The notes under the pieces were generated by a model. That model searched no databases, was not told the origin of the DNA, and saw nothing but the letters and a program-made list of their open reading frames with translations. Position numbers and translations under genes: made by a program. A stretch of 46,713 bases of DNA from the NCBI GenBank assembly GCA_021811105.1, contig JAJZPM010000028.1:1-46713 (forward strand), in the 5' to 3' direction. The DNA is from Nitrospirota bacterium. Lineage in GTDB: Bacteria; Nitrospirota; Thermodesulfovibrionia; Thermodesulfovibrionales; UBA6898. Positions 16,366-24,346 of this stretch are shown here, piece after piece (position 1 is the first letter of the stretch; the number at the start of each line of letters is the position of its first letter).

Positions 16366-17879
16366 AATCCGAGGATCCTTTTAATAAACTGCATGTCTAC
16401 ATTTCTTCTGACCAGGTCCGCGAGCCGGTCGATCGCCCTGTCCTGGTCGCGGCCATAGTCAACAGAAGTGTCCAGTGGTTCCAGTCCTTTTTTCTTCCGT
16501 ATCTGATCGAGTATGGACCTTCGAAAGGAGTTGTCCTCGAAAATACCATGCAGATAGGTTCCCCAGCAGTTGCCATTGCGCGACCCGTCAAGTCCACGTG
16601 AATCTCCCGGTCGGGACAACCTTTTTAAGTTAAAGAGCCCGATCTCCCCGGTACTTCTGCCCATATGAATTTCATATCCGTGAAGGCTCTGTCCAGGGGC
16701 AAAAGACCAGTTGCCGTTCCAGCCTGTCCAACCTTCTTCCCGGATCTCTGCCTCGACCTGACAGGTCATTTTTTCGGCTTCAAACGTGGTTTCGATATTC
16801 AGGAGGCCGAGGCCGTCGACCTCCCTGTGTCCGCTCTCGATATCAAGGGGATCGAAGATACGGCTGCCTAACATCTGGTATCCTCCGCAGAGCCCAACAA
16901 CCTCAATCCCTTTTGCGTATGCACGAAGTATGCTCTGATCTATGCCGCTTTCTCTTAAAAAAAGAAGATCCTTAACTGTATTTTTGGTGCCAGGCAGAAT
17001 CAGAAGATCAGCATTTTCAATATCAGCAGCGTTACGGGAATATATCAGCTCAACATCCGGCTCATGGCTGAGAGGGTCAAAGTCGGTGAAATTGGCAATA
17101 TACTTGAGTCGGACGACAACGACGCGTATTGCTCCCTGCCGTCCCGTCATCCTTTTTTCTGTAAGTGCAAGTCCGTCCTCCTCAGGAAGTCCCAGATCAA
17201 CGGCATAGGGCAATACCCCGATGACCGGTTTACCAGTCTTCCCAAGAATCATATCCAGCCCGGGATTAAGAATCTCAATATCACCGCGAAATTTATTTAT
17301 GATGAATCCTTTTATATGTCTGGCATCCCGGCCGAGCAGTTTCACCGTGCCATACAGGGATGCAAAGACCCCGCCTTTATCAATATCACCAACAAGCAGG
17401 ACCGGGGCCTTGGCCATCTTTGCTGCCGCCATATTCACAATATCGACGCTCAGAAGATTGATTTCAGCAGGGCTTCCGGCACCTTCCATAACAATCAAGT
17501 CGTGATTTTGCGATAACCGGCTGAAAGATTTTTCGACCGATTTCCAGGCCTCCTTCTTGTATGCGTAATACTCCCGAGCCCTCATCTGCCTCACTGCCTT
17601 CCCCTGAATGATCACCTGTGAGCCTGCCTCTCCTGTAGGTTTCAGAAGTACGGGATTCATGTCTGTGCTGGCAACCACTCTGGCAGCCTCTGCCTGGAGC
17701 GCCTGTGCCCTGCCGATCTCCCCGCCGTCACGTGTCATATACGAGTTGAGAGCCATATTTTGTGCCTTGAAGGGAGCAACCCGCATTCCTTCATCGCTGA
17801 ATATCCTGCAGAGGGCTGCTGCAATGAGGCTTTTCCCAGCGCCGGAACCCGTCCCCTGGACCATCAAGGCCTTAGCCAT
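16362..17879 (-). CDS. cbiP: Adenosylcobyric acid synthase
   Basis: CbiP/CobQ, 505 residues from the ATG at 17879. The N-terminal ATPase domain has ALMVQGTGSGAGKSLIAAAL and PFKAQNMALNSYMTRDGGEIG, then VMEGAGSPAEINL and PVLLVGDIDKGGVFASLYGT. The glutamine amidotransferase domain has VVGLCGGYQMLG (nucleophile Cys), LHGYEIHMG and TYLHGIFED. It amidates side chains b, d, e and g. The frame extends upstream, but the ATG chosen overlaps the cobC stop (TAATGGCTAA context) and begins at the conserved strand. The family is usually 480-520 residues, so the protein is complete. Confidence 0.93.
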   Translation of the reverse strand: MAKALMVQGTGSGAGKSLIAAALCRIFSDEGMRVAPFKAQNMALNSYMTRDGGEIGRAQALQAEAARVVASTDMNPVLLKPTGEAGSQVIIQGKAVRQMRAREYYAYKKEAWKSVEKSFSRLSQNHDLIVMEGAGSPAEINLLSVDIVNMAAAKMAKAPVLLVGDIDKGGVFASLYGTVKLLGRDARHIKGFIINKFRGDIEILNPGLDMILGKTGKPVIGVLPYAVDLGLPEEDGLALTEKRMTGRQGAIRVVVVRLKYIANFTDFDPLSHEPDVELIYSRNAADIENADLLILPGTKNTVKDLLFLRESGIDQSILRAYAKGIEVVGLCGGYQMLGSRIFDPLDIESGHREVDGLGLLNIETTFEAEKMTCQVEAEIREEGWTGWNGNWSFAPGQSLHGYEIHMGRSTGEIGLFNLKRLSRPGDSRGLDGSRNGNCWGTYLHGIFEDNSFRRSILDQIRKKKGLEPLDTSVDYGRDQDRAIDRLADLVRRNVDMQFIKRILGL

Positions 17880-18534
17880 TATTGTACTCCCCGTAAGAAA
17901 CATGGTTCATACACTTGACAACCGGATATCTGTCCCAGAACTCTATGATATTCACCGCAGCATAGTCCTGTTCTATCCTGAAAATATTTTCCAGCGGAAC
18001 ACCCAGTATATGGCAGAGCAGGACTCTGTTTACTCCGCCGTGGGCAACGATCGCAACGCACTGTCCCTGATGACTATCGAGGATACGGTTGAAAGACGGC
18101 AGTACCCGGTTCCTGAGGTCCAGGGTGCTTTCACCGCCCGGTGGACTGAACTGATGCGGATTGTCTGCCCAGGCATTGAACTCTTCAGGATACAGTTCCC
18201 GGATCTCGACGAAGCTCATATCCTCCCATATGCCAAAGTTCCTTTCCCGCAGGTCAGGGACCCTGATCGGCTCATATCCATGAGGGCTCGCGATGGGTTC
18301 AGCGCTTTTTACCGACCGACTCAGGTCAGAGCAATAAACAGCTTCAAGTTTTGCTGTCCCCCCGGGCCTGAGCGGTCTGTCAGTCTTTTTCAGGTACTCC
18401 TGAACAAATACTGCGGCGTTTCTGGCCTGCACAATACCTTTGTCCGCGAGCGCAACGTCCATGTGGCCCTTATAGCGTTTTGTCCCGCTGCCTTCTGTCT
18501 CGCCATGTCTTATCAGAAAGAGTGTCGTAACCAT
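17872..18534 (-). CDS. cobC: Alpha-ribazole phosphatase (histidine phosphatase family)
   Basis: A 220-residue phosphoglycerate-mutase-like phosphatase. The catalytic RHGETEGSG motif lies at the N-terminus, followed by YKGHMDVALADKG, then VYCSDLSRSVKSAEPIA, RDLREERN-like DLRERNFGIWEDM, and AIVAHGGVNRVLLCHILG with the second catalytic His. It would dephosphorylate alpha-ribazole 5'-phosphate or adenosylcobalamin 5'-phosphate. The position between cobS and cbiP supports CobC rather than a general phosphatase. The start overlaps the cobS end by 22 bp. Confidence 0.87.
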   Translation of the reverse strand: MVTTLFLIRHGETEGSGTKRYKGHMDVALADKGIVQARNAAVFVQEYLKKTDRPLRPGGTAKLEAVYCSDLSRSVKSAEPIASPHGYEPIRVPDLRERNFGIWEDMSFVEIRELYPEEFNAWADNPHQFSPPGGESTLDLRNRVLPSFNRILDSHQGQCVAIVAHGGVNRVLLCHILGVPLENIFRIEQDYAAVNIIEFWDRYPVVKCMNHVSYGEYNNG

Positions 18535-19337
18535 ACGTATGCCACCCCCAGATAGATGATTTCAGAAACCTCGGTCAATGCGCCGAAATGATCTCCTGTA
18601 AGCCCCCCGAATATGCGGTGAAAAAACCTCACCGAAATAAGACTGATAAGATAGAACAAAATGAGCATAAGGACACAGAGGCCAAGGGATTCTGACATAC
18701 TGATGCCTGATGCACTGATAAAAAATCCGGACACGACAACCGCCAGACAAAGTGTAATCATGAGCATTGATGATATTAGTAGACTCTGCATACCAGCGTT
18801 CTCGATAAAGATCTTTCCGAGGCCGTCATTTCTTGCTGATATGCCGTAAAACATCGGGGGAACCGTGATCCATTTCGAGAATGCAGGCATGAGGAACAGA
18901 ATTCCGGCTGTAGAGGGAAAAGAAAGATCGATGATAAGACTCTTCATGAAAAGATATTTAAGAATAATGACAAAAATGAGAGCGGCAACGCCGATGGAGC
19001 CGGTTGAGCTGTCTTTCATCACCCGCAGTCTTTTGCCGATATCAGTCTCCCTGTTGCCGGATGATTTTACGGCCAGGGCGTCCGCAGTATCAGCAAGCCC
19101 GTCGAGATCAAAGCCGCCGCTGCTGAATGCGAGCAGCACGACAAGCAGCCCGGCCGTAATATCCGGGGGAAATACCCTGCTGAACAGGATCAGCCCCAGC
19201 ACCAGAAAAAGCCCCTGAAGAGCCCCGGCCAGAGGGAAGAAGGCAGCAGACCTGCCGATCTCCCTGGCCGTAACATTGCCGCTTACGGAAACCGGGACGA
19301 TCGTGAGAAACTGCATTGCCAGAAGGAGATTCTTCAT
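18513..19337 (-). CDS. cobS: Adenosylcobinamide-GDP ribazoletransferase (cobalamin synthase)
   Basis: 274 residues with six or more membrane helices and the CobS signatures LLAMQFLTIVPV at the N-terminus and SSGGFDLDGLADTADAL for metal and nucleotide binding. KDSSTGSIGVAALIFVIILKY and GGLTGDHFGALTEVSEI follow near the end. It joins adenosylcobinamide-GDP with alpha-ribazole (phosphate) in the membrane. The ATG overlaps the cobT TGA by one base. The lower ligand used depends on what CobT activates, which ties this gene to the thiC-family gene at the head of the operon. Confidence 0.93.
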   Translation of the reverse strand: MKNLLLAMQFLTIVPVSVSGNVTAREIGRSAAFFPLAGALQGLFLVLGLILFSRVFPPDITAGLLVVLLAFSSGGFDLDGLADTADALAVKSSGNRETDIGKRLRVMKDSSTGSIGVAALIFVIILKYLFMKSLIIDLSFPSTAGILFLMPAFSKWITVPPMFYGISARNDGLGKIFIENAGMQSLLISSMLMITLCLAVVVSGFFISASGISMSESLGLCVLMLILFYLISLISVRFFHRIFGGLTGDHFGALTEVSEIIYLGVAYVWLRHSF

Positions 19338-20398
19338 CAGTTGACGATCTCGTCCGTGACGCCTGCTTCCCCGAACGTTGCCATCTCTTTATATATTTTG
19401 AGCCCGGCCTCGATCAGCGTCATCGCAAGCGCAGCGCCGGTGCCCTCACCGAGCCTGAGGTTCAGATCGAGAATAGGGCTCAACCCCATGGCCTCAAGCA
19501 TTGTCCGGTGGCCCTGCTCAACAGAATTATGGGCGGCGAAGAGATAATCAGATACCGTAGGGCAGAGTCTATAGGCGACCAGTGCCCCGGCCGTGGAGAT
19601 GAAACCATCCACAACCACGGGGATTCTGTGCGCAGCCGCACCGAGGATGAGACCTGCAATACCGCCAATCTCTGCCCCTCCCACCTTTGCGAGAACATCG
19701 ACCGCATCCTTCGGATCGGGCTGATTAATGCGAATCCCCTCTTCGATCACCTTGATTTTTCTGGCAAGCGATTCATCCGAGATCCCTGTCCCCTTGCCGG
19801 TGACCTCTGCAACCGGCTTCCTGGTGATCACGGATACTATGGCGCTCGAAGGGGTGGTATTGCCGATGCCCATATCGCCGGTCCCGAAGATTTTATAGTC
19901 TTTTTTCGCATAGTCCCCGGCAAGTTCTATACCGGTCTCGATACATCTGGTTGCCTCATCCCGCGTCATGGCCGGTCCGACCATGAAATTCTTTGTTCCC
20001 TTCACAACCTTCAATGCCATGAGGCCCTCAGTGCCCGCGAAATCATAGTCCACGCCAATGTCGATGACAACGACTTTTGCCCCTGCGTGGCGCGCAAGCA
20101 CATTGATGCCGGCACCTCCGCTGAGAAAGTTAAAGACCATCTGGCTTGTGACTTCTCTCGGATAGGCAGAGACCCCCTCGTCGACGACCCCGTGGTCACC
20201 GGCGAAGGTGAAGACTACCTTCCTGTTGAGGACAGGGCTCCTGTTTTCGGTGATTGCCACGATACGCCGGGCGAATTCCTCAAGTCTTCCCAGACTGCCA
20301 GGGGGCTTTGTCAGATTATCAAGATGCGCCTGCGCCGTGACGGACCAGTTCTCGCTGACGGGGCGGATTACTGCGATTGTCGAATCAATGCGGCCCAT
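19337..20398 (-). CDS. cobT: Nicotinate-nucleotide--(dimethyl)benzimidazole phosphoribosyltransferase
   Basis: 353 residues, the normal length. Motifs include [17 protein letters not shown] near the N-terminus (with the [10 protein letters not shown] signature), [68 protein letters not shown], and [15 protein letters not shown], which contains the catalytic Glu. It converts a benzimidazole base and nicotinate mononucleotide into the alpha-riboside phosphate. Some CobT enzymes accept 5-hydroxybenzimidazole, which matters here because no bluB is present and a thiC-family gene leads the operon. It lies 3 bp downstream of cobU. Confidence 0.94.
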   Translation of the reverse strand: MGRIDSTIAVIRPVSENWSVTAQAHLDNLTKPPGSLGRLEEFARRIVAITENRSPVLNRKVVFTFAGDHGVVDEGVSAYPREVTSQMVFNFLSGGAGINVLARHAGAKVVVIDIGVDYDFAGTEGLMALKVVKGTKNFMVGPAMTRDEATRCIETGIELAGDYAKKDYKIFGTGDMGIGNTTPSSAIVSVITRKPVAEVTGKGTGISDESLARKIKVIEEGIRINQPDPKDAVDVLAKVGGAEIGGIAGLILGAAAHRIPVVVDGFISTAGALVAYRLCPTVSDYLFAAHNSVEQGHRTMLEAMGLSPILDLNLRLGEGTGAALAMTLIEAGLKIYKEMATFGEAGVTDEIVN

Positions 20399-20401
20399 GT
20401 G

Positions 20402-20929
20402 TTATATCTCCTTGATTTTTATTGGGATGCCAGCTGCGACAAGATAGACCTGGTCTGCCACCGCTGCAGCCCGTTGATTCAGTGTCCCTGCCAGGTCCCG
20501 GAACTTTCTGGCCATCTCGTTTTCAGAAACTATGCCGAAGCCGACCTCGTTGGACACCGCGAACAGTGAACCTCTAACAGATGTCAAAGCGGAAATAAAT
20601 GATTCCGTCTCCTTGAGGATGTCCCTATCCGCGAGCATCAGGTTGGAGAGCCAGAGAGTAAGGCAGTCGATCAGGATCACGTCATGCGAGTCTCTGATTT
20701 TCACCAGAAGCCCGGGAAGGTCCAGAGGCTCTTCAAAGGTATCCCAATCAACAAGACGCTCCAGGCGATGCCTTTCTCTCCGCACCTCCATTTCGTCGTC
20801 AAAGGCCTGTGCCGTTGCAATATAGGCCTTTTTGCCGGGGAGGGCGGAAGCCCGCGCCAAAGCTAAAGCGCTCTTGCCGCTCCGTGCCCCGCCTAAAACG
20901 AACACTTTTCTGCCTTGGTGATTATTCAC
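20402..20929 (-). CDS. cobU: Adenosylcobinamide kinase / adenosylcobinamide-phosphate guanylyltransferase
   Basis: 175 residues from a GTG at 20929. The P-loop VFVLGGARSGKSALALARA is followed by AYIATAQAFDDEMEVRRERHR, the guanylylated-His region E-M-x-x-R-x-x-x-H-R. Then come VILIDCLTLWLSNLM and AVSNEVGFGIVSENEMARKFRD. It phosphorylates cobinamide and attaches GMP. The reading frame is open to 21004, but the extra residues would lie inside the thiC-family gene and are unlike CobU. The GTG overlaps that gene's TGA (GTGA), matching the coupling seen elsewhere in the operon. Confidence 0.92.
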   Translation of the reverse strand: MNNHQGRKVFVLGGARSGKSALALARASALPGKKAYIATAQAFDDEMEVRRERHRLERLVDWDTFEEPLDLPGLLVKIRDSHDVILIDCLTLWLSNLMLADRDILKETESFISALTSVRGSLFAVSNEVGFGIVSENEMARKFRDLAGTLNQRAAAVADQVYLVAAGIPIKIKEI

Positions 20930-22230
20930 TTGGCCTTGTCGGATCCTGCCATGTTCTGTTCGAACATTCCGGAAAGGATATCGTTGGCGCAGAACTTGCC
21001 GCACATGGTACAGGAATGGTCGCTGCTGTTGCCTCTCTTTGCCTTGATATCACGGGCGCGTTCCGGATCAATGGCGAGCGCAAATTGTGCGTCCCATTTC
21101 ATATCGCGCCGGGCCTTTGACATCAGCCGGTCTTTGTCTGTTTTGCGGAGCTTTATCATATCGCCGATATGCGCGGCTATTCTTGACGCGATCACCCCTT
21201 CCCGGACATCTTCGGGGTAAGGCAGCCCCAGATGCTCGGACGGTGTCACGTAGCAAATAAAGTCGGCACCGAACGACGAGGAGAGTGCCGCGCCTATGGC
21301 AGCAGTAATGTGATCATAGCCCGGTGCAATGTCGGTCGTTATCGGGCCGAGCATATAGAAAGGCGACTCGCCGCTCATCTTCTTCTCCATGATGATGTTT
21401 GCCTCGATCTCGTTGATCGGGATATGCCCCGGTCCTTCGACCATGGTCTGGCACCCCTTCTCGCGGCCGATTTCAGCGAACTCGCAGTTGATAATGAGTT
21501 CCTGGATCTGGACCCGGTCACAGGCATCGTGGATCGCACCTGCCCGGAACCCGTTGCCGAGGCTCAGAACCGTGTCATATTTTTTCATGATCTCGACAAC
21601 ACGGTCGAAGTGTTCGTAAAGAGGGTTTTCCATTTTGTTATGTTCCATCCAGGCGACCATATAGGAGCCGCCCTTGGAGACTAGACCGCCGTAACGATAA
21701 TGCTGCTTGCGGAGCATCTCGACCGTCTTGCGGTTGATGCCGCAATGGATCGCCATGAAGGCTACGCCTTCGGCGCACTGCTTTTCGGTGATCTCAAAGA
21801 GAAGCTCGGCCGGCATATTCACCGCAGCACCGTATTTTTCAATGGCGATTGCAAAGGCCTCGTACAGGGGAACGGTTCCGATCGGAAGGCTGATTGCATC
21901 CATAACCGCTTTTCTGGTTCCGGCAATGTTTCCACCAACACTCAGGTCCATCAGGGTATCCGCACCGTATAGCTGGGCGATCCGTGCCTTTTCAACCTCC
22001 ATGGCAATTTCTGCGATGTCAGTCGAGGTCCCGATCGAGGCATTCACCTTTGTCCGCAGTCCCTTGCCGATACCGACAACATTCTGCTTCCTGTGTTTAT
22101 TGGCCGGTATGATGATCTTTCCCGATGCTACCCTCTCCCGTACTACTTCGCTATCGATCTCTTCGGCTATCGATACGGCTCTGATCTCCTCAGTGGTTTC
22201 TCCCTTTAATGCTCTCTCCAGCTGTGTCAT
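20926..22230 (-). CDS. ThiC-family radical SAM protein, probably 5-hydroxybenzimidazole synthase (BzaF-like)
   Basis: 434 residues of the ThiC superfamily: GKIIIPANKHRKQNVVGIG near residue 50, TKVNASIGTSTD, DLSVGGNIAGTRKAVMD, PIGTVPLYEAF, MAIHCGINRKTVEML, SKGGSYMVAWM, MVEGPGHIPINEIE, and a C-terminal cluster motif CTMCGKFC. The cluster spacing here is C-x2-C-x3-C, one residue shorter than the C-x2-C-x4-C of well-studied ThiC. ThiC makes the thiamine pyrimidine from aminoimidazole ribotide; its paralogue BzaF makes 5-hydroxybenzimidazole, a cobamide lower ligand, from the same substrate. This gene leads cobU-cobT-cobS behind a cobalamin riboswitch, and I see no TPP riboswitch or other thi genes, so BzaF is favoured. 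The ATG at 22230 has a GGAGG Shine-Dalgarno; the upstream extension to 22254 lacks one. Confidence 0.8.
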   Translation of the reverse strand: MTQLERALKGETTEEIRAVSIAEEIDSEVVRERVASGKIIIPANKHRKQNVVGIGKGLRTKVNASIGTSTDIAEIAMEVEKARIAQLYGADTLMDLSVGGNIAGTRKAVMDAISLPIGTVPLYEAFAIAIEKYGAAVNMPAELLFEITEKQCAEGVAFMAIHCGINRKTVEMLRKQHYRYGGLVSKGGSYMVAWMEHNKMENPLYEHFDRVVEIMKKYDTVLSLGNGFRAGAIHDACDRVQIQELIINCEFAEIGREKGCQTMVEGPGHIPINEIEANIIMEKKMSGESPFYMLGPITTDIAPGYDHITAAIGAALSSSFGADFICYVTPSEHLGLPYPEDVREGVIASRIAAHIGDMIKLRKTDKDRLMSKARRDMKWDAQFALAIDPERARDIKAKRGNSSDHSCTMCGKFCANDILSGMFEQNMAGSDKAK

Positions 22231-22260
22231 TTTTCCTCCTGCGTGTAGTGGCAATTTTTA

Positions 22261-22989
22261 ATCGAGTAGGCGGGGGCAATTAGCCCCTGCCTCTCACACC
22301 ACCGTACGTGCCGTTCGGCATAAGGCGGTTCATGTGGGACGCCGAAGGCGTCGTTGTTATGCAAGAAGGCTTATAACGTCGCATTACCTCCTTCATTACA
22401 TCGGTTACCTTTGAAGAGCTGTTCCCTTCCGTTGCCACAGACGTTTGACGCTCCCTATCCTTATTCTCACGGGTTCTGCCCGTTACCCTCCGGTAGTCCT
22501 CTGACATCTCAGTCATCCTTCCTGCGTCTCCTTCGTCCAATGAAACTTCCGCATCTCTTCGTTCCTACATGTTCCAGCCTTCGTCGCCATGCGCTTCGAC
22601 TACTATGCCTTCTGCTGACTTCTGTCTGTTCATCTCACCGCCTCTCGACGCTGATAGCCCGAAACGTTCAGGACAAACAAACAGACCTCCCCGTGTATTG
22701 CGCACACACCTTCCCCCCATATACCCGTCGCATCTACTCCCACGCCTTCCCGAATGACTATTGGGCTTTGAATCTTTTGGCCTTCTCGCCCAGACATGGC
22801 TGCCTCGTATGCGCTTCGTGTTCCTCGGGCCGGGGTTTTGCCGTCCGCTTCCTTCAGACCCTGCCTCGCGGCGGTAGCCCTTGCGGTTCGGCTAATGGTT
22901 CCCGTCATCAGGGTCCATAGAGGACTTTTCCGCCTCGGCGGATCAGCCGGGGCTGACACCTCCAAGTATGTGCGTCCTGACGGGCGCAC
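22261..22989 (-). mobile_element. Group II intron without an encoded reverse transcriptase, in the operon leader
   Basis: On the minus strand the 5' end reads GTGCGCCCGTCAGGACGCAC, starting at 22989 with the GUGCG group II consensus. A domain V lies at 22298-22329: nine-pair lower stem with one mismatch, CG bulge, four-pair upper stem, GAAC tetraloop. A domain VI stem with a bulged A (CCTACTC) follows, and the element ends in GAT at 22261. At about 729 nt there is no room for the intron protein and no RT motifs occur; the small open frames inside are not credible genes. A CAAAA at 22836-22840 could be EBS1, pairing with TTTTG immediately before the 5' splice site. It lies directly behind the T-tract of an intrinsic terminator, the target habit of group IIC introns. 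Splicing competence is not proven; a reverse transcriptase supplied in trans would be needed for mobility. Confidence 0.8.
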
Positions 22990-22990
22990 C

Positions 22991-23027
22991 AAAAAAAAAT
23001 CCTCAAGGCATAAAATGTCTTGAGGAT
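22991..23027 (-). terminator. Intrinsic terminator of the cobalamin riboswitch leader
   Basis: On the minus strand a perfect 9-bp stem ATCCTCAAG / CTTGAGGAT with an 11-nt loop is followed by nine T residues. Just upstream, TGAGGAT (23045-23051) is complementary to the ATCCTCA that starts the stem, so a competing antiterminator helix is possible. Together with the riboswitch this forms a plausible B12-dependent transcription switch. The intron begins two bases after the T-tract. Confidence 0.9.
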
Positions 23028-23124
23028 TGCACCCTGTTTGCTTCATCCTCACCCTCTATCCGCGAGAAGGCACTCATGACGATCGGCGACTACTCATCGC
23101 CATCCCGTACTCGGATACTAATCT

Positions 23125-23295
23125 TTCAGGCAGGTCTTCTGGCTCCCGGTTCACCCTACTCACCGGCCTTCCCGTCTGTTTGCACAGACAGTGGCGTTTC
23201 GGCTTTCGTCCCGGTTACAGCGGCGGGACCGCTCCCGGTTTGGATTGCTCCTCACGGGATTCCCTACTTATGCCTCGCGGCACCTGAAAGTTAAT
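23125..23295 (-). promoter_or_regulatory. Cobalamin (AdoCbl) riboswitch 2, leader of the thiC-family/cobUTS operon
   Basis: The minus strand shows the full canonical order: AGGTGCCGCGAGGC, AGGGAATCCCGTGAGG, AATCCAAACCGGGAGCGGTC, CGCCGCTGTAACCGGGACG, CGCCACTGTCTG, GACGGGAAGGCCGG, and the B12 box GAGCCAGAAGACCTGCCTG. The intrinsic terminator lies about 100 nt downstream with a possible antiterminator partner, pointing to control by transcription termination, unlike riboswitch 1. It is positioned to repress nucleotide-loop assembly, amidation and the ThiC-family gene when coenzyme B12 is plentiful, which is strong evidence for that gene's role in cobamide synthesis. Confidence 0.96.
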
Positions 23296-23298
23296 TTA

Positions 23299-23328
23299 AT
23301 TAAAGACGATAGAGAATACGTTTGTCAA
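23299..23328 (-). promoter_or_regulatory. Sigma-70-type promoter for riboswitch 2
   Basis: Minus strand -35 TTGACA (23323-23328), 18-bp spacer, -10 TTTAAT (23299-23304). Transcription would start near 23292, exactly at the 5' edge of the riboswitch. The perfect -35 and the correct distance to the RNA element make it convincing. Confidence 0.65.
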
Positions 23329-23570
23329 TAGTGACAGGGTGAACTCGGAACAAATATATTGCTGACATCTGATCCCGACTAAGTTTACATTTTCAATGGA
23401 CACAGGAGCAATATCCATTATTTCTCGTTACCGCATCCGTATCGGGACATTGATTTTGCATACTTTGAGGGGCAATAAATAAAAAGCATTCCGTGTTTCG
23501 GAACGAAACGTACACTGTTAAACAGAAGATCAACTTTGCGCAGTTTAGGGAGTAAGTGTGAAAAAAGAAG
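23329..23570. other. Boundary between the cobalamin locus and accessory DNA
   Basis: No gene or RNA is recognisable. A short inverted sequence at about 23491-23507 (TTCCGTGTTTCGGAA) is the only structure I see. The stretch probably contains the lost N-terminal coding part or the flank of the integrase relic. Confidence 0.3.
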
Positions 23571-24294
23571 GTGGAGGCAGTATTGAAGCGTATCCGAAAG
23601 ATTAAGCCTATGAGGGATGAAGAAAAGCGGCTCAGGTACCTTTCAATTGAAGAGTGCCCTATCCTGGTAAGCGCATGCGAGCACCACCTTCAACCTATAG
23701 TAATTACGGCACTCAATACCGGCATGCGGCGAGGAGAAATATTCGGGCTCAAATGGACCAATGTGGATCTGAAAAATGGTTTTATCCTCCTGAATAAGAC
23801 AAAAAACGGAGAGCGCCGGGAAATCCCTATCAACAACACACAAAAAAGAGTGCTGCAGCGCTTGACCAGAAGGCTCGATATTCCCCATGTCTTTTTTAAT
23901 CAGGATACAGGAAAACCCTATCAGGACATCAAGCGGGCATTTGCTGCTGCAAAGAAGAGAGTAGAGACCCTGAAATGCCCGGATTGTGACTACAGAAAGC
24001 CAAGGCTGAAAACCGAAGATGAAGCAGGCACCTGTCCGAAGTGCGAGGCGAAGTTGGCGGTCTTTAAAGGCATCGAAGATTTTCATTTTCACGATCTGAG
24101 ACATACTTTCGCGTCTCACTGCATAATGGCCGGAGTCGACATAACCACTCTATCCAAGCTTCTGGGACATAAGAGCCTAAAAATTGACCCTCAGATATGC
24201 ACACCTCGCACCGTCCCACCTGGTAAAGGCAATAGACGTCCTGGATAAAGCGATCAATAAAAAAATGAGTAGCACAAAATTAGCACAAAATTAG
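23571..24294 (+). pseudogene. Tyrosine recombinase (phage-type integrase) relic with a zinc-ribbon insertion
   Basis: Only the catalytic half remains: LSIEECPILVSAC, ITALNTGMRRGEIFGLKW (first catalytic Arg), HDLRHTFASH (His-x-x-Arg) and LLGHKSLK. The N-terminal arm-binding and core-binding domains are missing; the frame begins at a GTG with a stop just upstream. After LLGHKSLK the frame is lost by a one-base shift near 24180-24187. In the next frame the sequence continues MTLRYAHLAPSHLVKAIDVL to a TAG at 24292, restoring the catalytic Tyr. An unusual insertion, CPDC ... CPKC at about residues 135-160, looks like a zinc ribbon between the two halves of the catalytic domain. Gene end, terminator and att repeat follow directly, the normal order for an integrase beside its attachment site. 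Confidence 0.85.
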
Positions 24295-24303
24295 CACAAA
24301 AAG
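24270..24303 (+). repeat. Three tandem copies of an 11-bp unit (TTAGCACAAAA type)
   Basis: The AGCACAAAATT unit is repeated three times across the 3' end of the integrase relic. Slippage at such a tract is a simple explanation. No function is seen. Confidence 0.7.
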
Positions 24304-24339
24304 AAGGGGTTACAGGCTGATCGAAACCTGTAACCCCTT
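24304..24339 (+). terminator. Hairpin after the integrase relic
   Basis: A perfect 13-bp inverted repeat, AAGGGGTTACAGG / CCTGTAACCCCTT with a 10-nt loop, is followed by GATTTAT. It lies just past the integrase end and 8 bp before the tRNA scar. It is likely an intrinsic terminator, although the T-run is weak. Confidence 0.6.
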
Positions 24340-24346
24340 GATTTAT

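Noticed and set aside
20926-22254. TPP riboswitch controlling the ThiC-family gene
   Set aside because: No GCTGAGA or CTGATCTGG-type elements are visible between 22230 and 23330. The leader has a cobalamin riboswitch and an intron instead.
22280-22540. 86-residue protein inside the leader
   Set aside because: It lies across intron domains IV-VI, has no recognisable motif and looks like structured RNA read as protein.
22630-23052. 140-residue open frame overlapping the intron 5' end
   Set aside because: It spans the terminator hairpin and the intron 5' splice site, so it is an accidental frame.
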